Origin: Legionella brunensis
Lineage (GTDB): Bacteria; Pseudomonadota; Gammaproteobacteria; Legionellales; Legionellaceae
DNA: 64,000 bases
Assembly (NCBI RefSeq): GCF_001467025.1
Contig: NZ_LNXV01000011.1
Coordinates: forward strand, 36,705-100,704
Direction: 5' to 3'
Of this stretch, positions 58,501-64,000 are shown piece after piece. Each line of letters opens with the position of its first letter. Position 1 is the stretch's first letter. A model generated the notes under the pieces. That model was given only the letters and a program-made list of their open reading frames with translations. It was not told where the DNA came from and searched no databases. The position numbers were made by a program, and so were the translations under genes.

Positions 58501-60296
58501 CGCTTAAAAAAGACACTTTATTCCAGGTAGATACAAGCGAAGGGAAAACTTTAATTATCCAATTGATAACTTTATTAAAGGCGCTGGATGGTAACCCGGT
58601 CTATGTACTCACACATAATGAAGTTTTAGCAGAAAAAGCTTCTGATAAATTACAAACTTTGGCCTCACTATTACAACTTAAAGTCACTAATAAAAACAAT
58701 TCTAATGATGATATTGCCACAAGCAACATCCACTATATAGACATTGCCAGTGCAGTCTTGGAAGAAAGATTAGCAAAATTACGTAATAACAATAAAAATG
58801 ACAACCCTGTAAATAAAGTTGCTATTATCGATGAAGTGGATAACGTGGTGATTGATATACACGCCAACTCCACAATGCAAATCTCACAGAATAGCCAAGA
58901 AGCGAGTAAGGAATGTATTCAATTTTTAATTTTATTAAACAAGGCTGTTCGTACCCAACTCGTCAATGCCCAAACCCCAGATCCTACCAAGCATCGTCAA
59001 ATTGTTAGAGATGCTGTAAAAGATTCAACTTATTATCAACAAGAAAATTTAGCCACCGATGAAAACCTCGATTTCTGGATAAAAGCAGCCGTTACAGCAA
59101 TGCAATACCAGGAAAAACAAGATTATGTGGTAGAAAAAGAAGGTTTAGAAGAAATCGTTTATCTTGTGCATAAAGATACCACTGGACGAGTTGATAAAAT
59201 ATCGCAATGGAGTGACGGCGTACATCAATGTGTAGCAGCTTGGGAAAAAGAAAATGGCCACACTGCTATTAAAGTTCCTGGAATAGCCCAAGTACTTGCC
59301 GAAGGCGATATTGCTACCTACCTTGAAGAAAACTTCATTTCACGCTGTGCATTTACGGCCACATTGGGTGAACCCCACGTACAACAGCAAATTGAAGCTC
59401 TAGCCCACTCTGAATTAGTTGTAAAAATGCCTAGAGCGCAAAGAGAACTTGCTGAAGGCGCATCTTGGCCAAAAATTATTGACAAGACTGATCCTGCCGG
59501 AACGCCAACTGACTGTTTCAATCGCTCTTATCGGTTCCCACCTATTTACGTGGAAGGAGAGGAAGAGCATTTTGCAAAAATTGTTGAGGCCTTACGCAAC
59601 GCCCATGACAATCAGCAATCAACTATCGTGTTTTTTAATACCATCACAGAATGCGAATATTTTTATAATTATTTGCTTGAGCATAATTTTTCAGGCGACT
59701 CTTTATCCAGCCATCTACAAATCCTTGATGACACTCACGCTCCAGAGGCTGCAGCAATTCGCCCAGACGAGGAAACAATCATTGCTCGTGCAGGTGAAAA
59801 ACAGATGATTACGTTAACAACAGCCGCAGGGAGTCGCGGAACTGATTTTGAAGATATTGATGTAGGTATTATTGCCAAACCCGGTCTCGGTAGAGTTGTT
59901 ATTCAAAAATCAGGGCGAATAGGTCGCAATGGGGCTCTTGGTGTGGTTTATGAAATTTATAATAACGAGGACTTAATTTTAAGTGACGAACTTGAGTCAC
60001 CAGCAAATGAAGCTCCTATCCAAAATCCATTTCGCGAACGGGTAGAAAAATTTGAACAAAGAAAACAAGCTGCAGATCTCGAGGCAATTCTGTCAAGGGC
60101 AAAGCTTCGTAAAGAAAATCAGCAGTTACAAGAACATTTCTTTAATGCACGCTCCAAAATTACCTCTGAAAAACAAGAACTACTGGAGAACGCTTGGTGT
60201 CAATTTTTCTCTAAATATGGACGAAAAGAAAGTTCATTAACACTTTCAGAAAAATTAGAGCATTTTAACATTGAAGTAGGAAGTCTAGTTTCATAA
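55578..60296 (+). CDS. 1572-residue protein with SecA-like ATPase C-terminal region
   Basis: Start may be 55578 or Met26 at 55653 (MRKTLLSLALGF); neither has a clear ribosome-binding site. Two hydrophobic helices lie at about 30-85. Residues about 90-950 are unrecognised and helical. From about 960 SecA hallmarks appear in order: FQVDTSEGKTLIIQL (Walker A, about 980), VLTHNEVLAEKASDK, AIIDEVDNVVID (Walker B, about 1083), an insertion containing DTTGRVDKISQWSDGVHQ and AAWEKENG like the SecA preprotein-crosslinking region, CAFTATLG, TTAAGSRGTDFEDI (about 1413) and SGRIGRNG (about 1444). About 120 helical residues follow, too few for the SecA scaffold and wing domains. It is not the housekeeping SecA. 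An ATP-driven motor, possibly a secreted effector, is inferred. Confidence 0.75.
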   Translation: MPYRTLFLLNQNCIIFVFFYFFCLPMRKTLLSLALGFTTGLFFSFAVVGFSFTALLSLGFFIPMSIILGCSLTAVFLGNFVPWLIQSGLQKYIEYQVKSSLTEDDIHCSKLKYWLSFANDGFFEPANIWKYTFDDGQSLAEYLVTRSNQQMQKYIKSGRIDRNLLLSAQSNFKAYHYLSYAQKHPREEVISYSLGHRILLWLKKSIDLTSNFNSAPLTDAQEAMRIAQLLQEGIQGDGENTKPHPDSLREKFTPNQLLKRGISIQEPLPLPKESKTAKHTFPKHLNIWKTHLSLHQQIDQFQIKQQTLGVQQNKTIDKKTRLAHQTDSTQWTDSSMVHDRYKLWNILREKHINTALWLSALEDAIKDFNNHQGEQQFLSEAGSRESKYNPKFKMYVTEEAKKILLLGENSIRGHATTHDLDILPLGFFLDRNNETWTLKYSPDYRLWQLENLPDAHLMIDPASSLFNAPRTNFAVDGVYETKGRATKEEFLQALEKLKITPSQAQLELLGRLDNDIFPAFETHKKEQVFKALILIASESAHSGQILKILDTLLIFEPITFRYSKTTTYSNWFSEDDNSLLYFFLYHHLTRINSGKAFDHPLYMEYFSRLTKLTSEELKWFGHLTAQKAHELSYYDFEELCKGLFCFVDFFKAQGIPLPKEKPEGNYIADYQEPIAQLKGYLDCISLTQKNKSMQRLQAQFFDSMPLDIAISKAQLRAGYSFVHRSMCFDSSYVANASLRKKFNAKFPQLVNPFIIGAEEFKNTVYSSTLPGKDDVLYYRALYLRFVALNVDPSAVETALNEWEKITQSSINSCESLWQDTTHQTEFHHLKQSVSAHWETLKNFALSLPRKNKSQSSAYIPDGLANEAYPIRAKEKYIASKQHTDSDVRELLEKLSLSESMKIELSKQISELNNLIGKYHSMNSDELDSALKNARDLPLEERLALLRETHYRLSRSEKNAAGEWLRLEQLVSVLISLKKDTLFQVDTSEGKTLIIQLITLLKALDGNPVYVLTHNEVLAEKASDKLQTLASLLQLKVTNKNNSNDDIATSNIHYIDIASAVLEERLAKLRNNNKNDNPVNKVAIIDEVDNVVIDIHANSTMQISQNSQEASKECIQFLILLNKAVRTQLVNAQTPDPTKHRQIVRDAVKDSTYYQQENLATDENLDFWIKAAVTAMQYQEKQDYVVEKEGLEEIVYLVHKDTTGRVDKISQWSDGVHQCVAAWEKENGHTAIKVPGIAQVLAEGDIATYLEENFISRCAFTATLGEPHVQQQIEALAHSELVVKMPRAQRELAEGASWPKIIDKTDPAGTPTDCFNRSYRFPPIYVEGEEEHFAKIVEALRNAHDNQQSTIVFFNTITECEYFYNYLLEHNFSGDSLSSHLQILDDTHAPEAAAIRPDEETIIARAGEKQMITLTTAAGSRGTDFEDIDVGIIAKPGLGRVVIQKSGRIGRNGALGVVYEIYNNEDLILSDELESPANEAPIQNPFRERVEKFEQRKQAADLEAILSRAKLRKENQQLQEHFFNARSKITSEKQELLENAWCQFFSKYGRKESSLTLSEKLEHFNIEVGSLVS

Positions 60297-60319
60297 CTAC
60301 ATGCAGGAATAAAAAGAAG

Positions 60320-61309
60320 TTAAGTTGTTAATGCAGTCAGAATCCTACGCTTGCCTTTAAATGTAGACCTACCATGCATCGTAAGTACATTATCTAAAAT
60401 CATTACATCACCTTTTGCCCAAGGATGGGGCACCGTATGTTCTTCCAATACATCAAGTATGTGATAAAGATCTTGGTGTGGTATTGTACTTCCATCAGCA
60501 AAAGTTACTTCATGCAAGCGAGTTAGGCGACGAAAATAGACTAATTTTACCGCAAGAAACCTCCATAGTCCTAAAAGCTTGACATTAAAGTCATAAAGAT
60601 GAGCCTGGTTAAACCAAACTGTTTCTTTCGTAATGGGATGTTGCAGTAGCGCAGGCCTTGTATGCTTTATCTCAATCCAGTCCCCGTTAAGCCATTTCCA
60701 TTTAATTTCGTTAGACTGGCAGAATGCTTCTACTATTTGTTTTTGATCGGTTTCGAAAACATCAATCCAAGATTTATGTGAGCGAGCCAAATAATTGATC
60801 CACTCCATCAGTTTACTTTTTCGATAGTAATGGGAAATATAGGTCACGCTTTTATTTTGAAAACGTGTTACCACATCCGGGTTTAATGCCTGAAAAATTT
60901 TTCGCGCATCAGCAATCACTGTTTCCCCTTGGAATTTTGGTGCAACTTCACAGAAAAAATAAATATGTTGGGGGTAAGTTTGCAAATATGACAGTTCCTG
61001 ATGCAAAGGAATATAAATATTAGGCGGCGCTTCAGTAGAAGTATAAATTTTGTGAGTTACTTTATCTCGCGGGCTATCACCACCAATATAGTTTACAAAA
61101 TTGCCTAAATTTATTGTGCTAATAAAGTCAGTGAAATGTTCGACAGTAGATAATGGGAAATCTCGAAAAAGGAAAGCGCCATTTTTCAATAATAGTTGTC
61201 TGATTTGAGAGAGGTTATTGACAAGCAAGTGCCTCCAATTATGGGGCTTTGCATTTTTCTTAAGCGTAATGAACGTTGGGAATCCTTCTTGAATACTAAA
61301 ATCGTCCAT
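60320..61309 (-). CDS. TauD/TfdA-family Fe(II)/2-oxoglutarate-dependent dioxygenase
   Basis: 329 residues. The metal triad is His103-x-Glu105 in PLHQELSYLQ and a distal His at about 312 in TMHGRSTFKG, with the 2-oxoglutarate Arg eight or nine residues later (KRRIL). The segment FFCEVAPKFQGETVIADARK is typical of TauD-like enzymes of natural-product clusters. GGAGG precedes the ATG at good spacing. It lies 200 bp downstream of the FAAL-ACP-C gene on the same strand. It probably hydroxylates or desaturates an intermediate or amino acid of that pathway; this is inferred from position. Confidence 0.88.
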   Translation of the reverse strand: MDDFSIQEGFPTFITLKKNAKPHNWRHLLVNNLSQIRQLLLKNGAFLFRDFPLSTVEHFTDFISTINLGNFVNYIGGDSPRDKVTHKIYTSTEAPPNIYIPLHQELSYLQTYPQHIYFFCEVAPKFQGETVIADARKIFQALNPDVVTRFQNKSVTYISHYYRKSKLMEWINYLARSHKSWIDVFETDQKQIVEAFCQSNEIKWKWLNGDWIEIKHTRPALLQHPITKETVWFNQAHLYDFNVKLLGLWRFLAVKLVYFRRLTRLHEVTFADGSTIPHQDLYHILDVLEEHTVPHPWAKGDVMILDNVLTMHGRSTFKGKRRILTALTT

Positions 61310-61511
61310 AACAATTAGCCTCCATAATGGCTAAGCTTTAGTTTAATCAAGCCCAAGCAGCTAATACAGAACCCTTGCAATAACTGTAATTTAAGTTTAT
61401 CAGAATCTAGATATGGCATCAAAAAGGAATGCTAATCAGCAAAATTGACGTCATCACGATAGACTTTCTATCTCGACTTTAAAAAGCTATTATTGACAAC
61501 TACGTTAGGTA

Positions 61512-64000
61512 TCATACCTCAACTTCAATTAAAATTTCGAGCATCATATTTTTAATTAAACTAATTAAATCAAGCTCATATTCCTCACCAAACGCCGTTG
61601 TTTGGAAAAATATTGCCTTATCCTTGTTAGAGTTGATAACTTTTTCTTTCAATTTACTGATTATATGAGAATTTATTAGTTCGTTACTTCCAATTAGCCC
61701 GATCATAAAAGAAGAATTATCGCGCTCAACAAAACGCTCAATGGCCAATTTTAGTCGTGACAAAACTCTGTCCTTTGCATCCCAATTATCCCCAACAATA
61801 TCGTTAATATTAATGATGGAAACATTTAATTTTTTTTCTCCTAATATTCCTGATGCAAGCAGAGAATTTTCATCACTGATCCTTCTAATTTTTAAAAAAT
61901 TATCATCCGCATTAATTATTAGTCTCAGAGAGTCACCAATAATATCACTTTCAATATTAGTTTTAATCTCAATTGATTTTTCTTGCAATAATTTGTAGTA
62001 ATCATGTAATAATTTATTAGAAGAAAAAACTGGGTATAAATCACAGCTAATTACTTGGGGGATCGCTAATACCTTATTTAGCATCTTACTGAAACAGGAG
62101 CCAATTTGAGAAATAATTTCCGGATTGAATGCTTTGTCAACATAATTAATGTACATGTTCCACTGTGATTCCTTATCTATGGTGTAATAAATCATCAAAT
62201 CAAGCCCCATATTTGTTGAGCCGATATTTTGTAACTGCAGGTGGGAAGATGAATAATCCCCCATGTAACCAATAACGATTGGTAGATTAAAATGGTTACG
62301 GGTTATGCCCATTTCCGTGATCACTTTTTCAATAGGAAAATAGCTTGCTTGAGCATCGATAAATTCTTGCTGAAGAGATTGACATAACTCCTTAAAATTT
62401 AAATTCCAGTCTATTTGAGGACACATCAGTAAATTGTTCACAAACAACCCTTGAGCACTGTTTGCCAGATGGTTTTTCCGCTTGTTCAAAGGAACTAATA
62501 GTTGGATTTTTTCATTTGCAGATAATGCATTCAATACTAAGCTCATCAGTGCCATACATATAATAAATCCCGTTGTATGATAATCACTTGTAAGAGTCAT
62601 CATTGCCTCTTTAGTACATAATGGTATTTTTTTGCTAGAAAATATTTCATTATGCTTGATATTTTTTTGATGAAGCTTAAGATAATCCAAACCCTCCAGT
62701 TTTTTTGTCCATAGCTCTTTTATTTCTTTTATGAATTTTTCACTATAATCTATTTTTTGTTCCTTATTAAATATCGCGTGACTATAATTTTCTTTTGCCT
62801 CCTTATCAGGTTGTTTTAATTCTAGTTGAGCCATCATCATTGAGTGAATATCAGAAATAATATGATTTGCTATATAAAGCACCTCATGCTCACCTGTGTT
62901 ATATTCAAAAATTACTATCTTGAACAATAAATCATTCATTAAATCAATTTTTTTTAACACCTCATTTCTTATTAATTCGTTTCTCGAATCAGTTGTATTT
63001 ACTTTGATCCAATGAATATAAGAATCATAATTTGATGGAATTGTATAAATAAATTTAAAATTACTATTTTCTCTGAGAAACTTTATTCTTAATGTGTCAT
63101 TATTATCAATAAAACTTATGACTTTATTTAAAACTTCCTCACGTTTAACATCACTTCCAAATAATACCGATGAAAATAAATTATACTGCGATAGCTCAGG
63201 ATTAATGGAGTAATGATTTAGGATAGCCTCTTGCAGGAATGAACATTCGAACTCTTTGTTTTTCTCTTGAAAATCATCGTACTTCTTAGTAGTTTTTTCC
63301 TCAATCGATACCAATTCAATTTTCTTTAATAAATAATCGGCTAATTTGTCAATTCTATGACTCGAATATAATTCCCCCATAGAGATATTGATTAGTAATT
63401 TATTCTGTAATTTATCCGCCAACTGAGTTGCATTTAATGAGTCAACCCCTAACTCAAATAAGCTAGTCTTCTCATCAATAGTTGCTATATCAGGTATCTT
63501 CAATACTTCTGCGATTAATTTTTTAACTTTATCAATGAGCAGCATTTTCCTATTGTCAGGGTGTTCATTAAGAACGTCGATTAGCCAATTTTCTTCTATA
63601 CCCTCAGCACTCGCATCCACTGCCGAAGAGCGATAACAATAAAGGTATTTAATTTGATTATTTTCAACTAATTCAGCACATCTTTTACGCTGCAATTTAC
63701 CACTGGTGGTTTTAGGTATCGTTTTGGGTGGTGTCAAATAAATCGCATTTGCAGAGAGATTAAAAGAGGATGAGATTGCTTTTTGCATCATGACCACAAT
63801 CTCAGAATAAGCCTCAGGGGGTGTATTAGCCTTTACGTCAGCAACTAAAACCAATTGTTCTGTTGCTTCTGTTTTTTCAGAAAATGCTATTACACACCCT
63901 TTTTGAATGTGGGGGCTCGCTGACATCGCTGCAAATTCAAAATCGTGAGGATAATAATTTTGACCGTTAATGATGATAAGGTCTTTTATCCGACCACAAA
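61512..64000 (-). CDS. NRPS-type protein: FAAL (C-terminal end), ACP, condensation domain (partial)
   Basis: The frame runs off the right edge, so the N-terminus is missing. At the edge the reading GRIKDLIIINGQNYYPHDFE is the hinge of fatty acyl-AMP ligases. Counting from Met at 63926, the A10 Lys is in PKTTSGKLQRKR (71-82). A carrier domain has the phosphopantetheine Ser163 in ELGVDSLNA. A full condensation domain follows (about 225-640) with NHIISDI at 354-360 in place of HHxxxDG; the catalytic second His and the Asp are kept. The last 160 residues are unrecognised. No adenylation or thioesterase domain is visible. The protein probably activates a fatty acid and condenses it with a partner-bound amine. 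Confidence 0.85.
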   Translation of the reverse strand, partial: CGRIKDLIIINGQNYYPHDFEFAAMSASPHIQKGCVIAFSEKTEATEQLVLVADVKANTPPEAYSEIVVMMQKAISSSFNLSANAIYLTPPKTIPKTTSGKLQRKRCAELVENNQIKYLYCYRSSAVDASAEGIEENWLIDVLNEHPDNRKMLLIDKVKKLIAEVLKIPDIATIDEKTSLFELGVDSLNATQLADKLQNKLLINISMGELYSSHRIDKLADYLLKKIELVSIEEKTTKKYDDFQEKNKEFECSFLQEAILNHYSINPELSQYNLFSSVLFGSDVKREEVLNKVISFIDNNDTLRIKFLRENSNFKFIYTIPSNYDSYIHWIKVNTTDSRNELIRNEVLKKIDLMNDLLFKIVIFEYNTGEHEVLYIANHIISDIHSMMMAQLELKQPDKEAKENYSHAIFNKEQKIDYSEKFIKEIKELWTKKLEGLDYLKLHQKNIKHNEIFSSKKIPLCTKEAMMTLTSDYHTTGFIICMALMSLVLNALSANEKIQLLVPLNKRKNHLANSAQGLFVNNLLMCPQIDWNLNFKELCQSLQQEFIDAQASYFPIEKVITEMGITRNHFNLPIVIGYMGDYSSSHLQLQNIGSTNMGLDLMIYYTIDKESQWNMYINYVDKAFNPEIISQIGSCFSKMLNKVLAIPQVISCDLYPVFSSNKLLHDYYKLLQEKSIEIKTNIESDIIGDSLRLIINADDNFLKIRRISDENSLLASGILGEKKLNVSIININDIVGDNWDAKDRVLSRLKLAIERFVERDNSSFMIGLIGSNELINSHIISKLKEKVINSNKDKAIFFQTTAFGEEYELDLISLIKNMMLEILIEVEV

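Overview
The window looks like a chromosomal segment of a Legionella-type gammaproteobacterium. DNA is AT-rich. Conserved gammaproteobacterial housekeeping operons (mlaFEDCB-ibaG-murA, kdsD-kdsC-lptCAB, trpGDC, mfd, xseA, lepB, ubiX, truD) are interleaved with single, orphan, AT-rich genes that resemble Dot/Icm effectors. One of these sits behind a close match to the tandem PmrA box known from Legionella effector promoters. The genus call is inference from this gene mix; no rRNA or tRNA gene is visible to anchor it.

Layout. 1-5280: the tail of a possible rightward gene, then a leftward envelope-glycan set (UbiA-type phosphoribosyl/prenyl transferase, GT-C polyprenyl-sugar transferase, CapD/WbpM-type UDP-sugar dehydratase) and a cyclase-family hydrolase. 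5579-11384: an unknown membrane-associated protein, a small periplasmic protein, DMT-type membrane protein, TruD, TerC and an unknown effector-like protein. 11381-16673: Nif3-like protein, MurA, IbaG and the Mla phospholipid-transport operon, leftward. 16868-22608: rightward kdsD-kdsC-lptC-lptA-lptB (LPS core sugar and LPS transport) followed by trpG-trpD-trpC. 22789-27048: glutaminase, archease plus RtcB (RNA ligation pair), and a DadA-like oxidase.

27060-29840 is an eroded accessory patch: a kinase-like pseudogene with its pieces in three reading frames, an effector-like gene with a PmrA-box promoter and a probable frameshifted 3' end, a cluster of three perfect DNA dyads, and two tiny overlapping ORFs. 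29841-32297 encodes an unusual SDR + SPW + VKOR-like fusion. 32745-41078: Lhr-like helicase, XseA, M23 peptidase, rhomboid protease, ornithine-cyclodeaminase-family enzyme. 41272-51224: effector-like orphans around mfd, a small secreted protein made of two duplicated Cys-rich modules, and a Sel1-repeat protein. 51381-54872: acyl-CoA synthetase, LepB, UbiX, with a long near-palindromic element between lepB and ubiX. 55019-60296: a small membrane protein and a 1572-residue protein whose C-terminal part carries clear SecA-type ATPase motifs behind about 950 unrecognised residues. 60320-64000: a TauD-type dioxygenase beside an incomplete FAAL-ACP-condensation protein, the edge of a natural-product locus that continues past the window.

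Functionally, the core of the window (mla, kds, lpt, murA, the glycan genes) serves cell-envelope construction. The rest is a mosaic of likely host-interaction genes and specialised metabolism.
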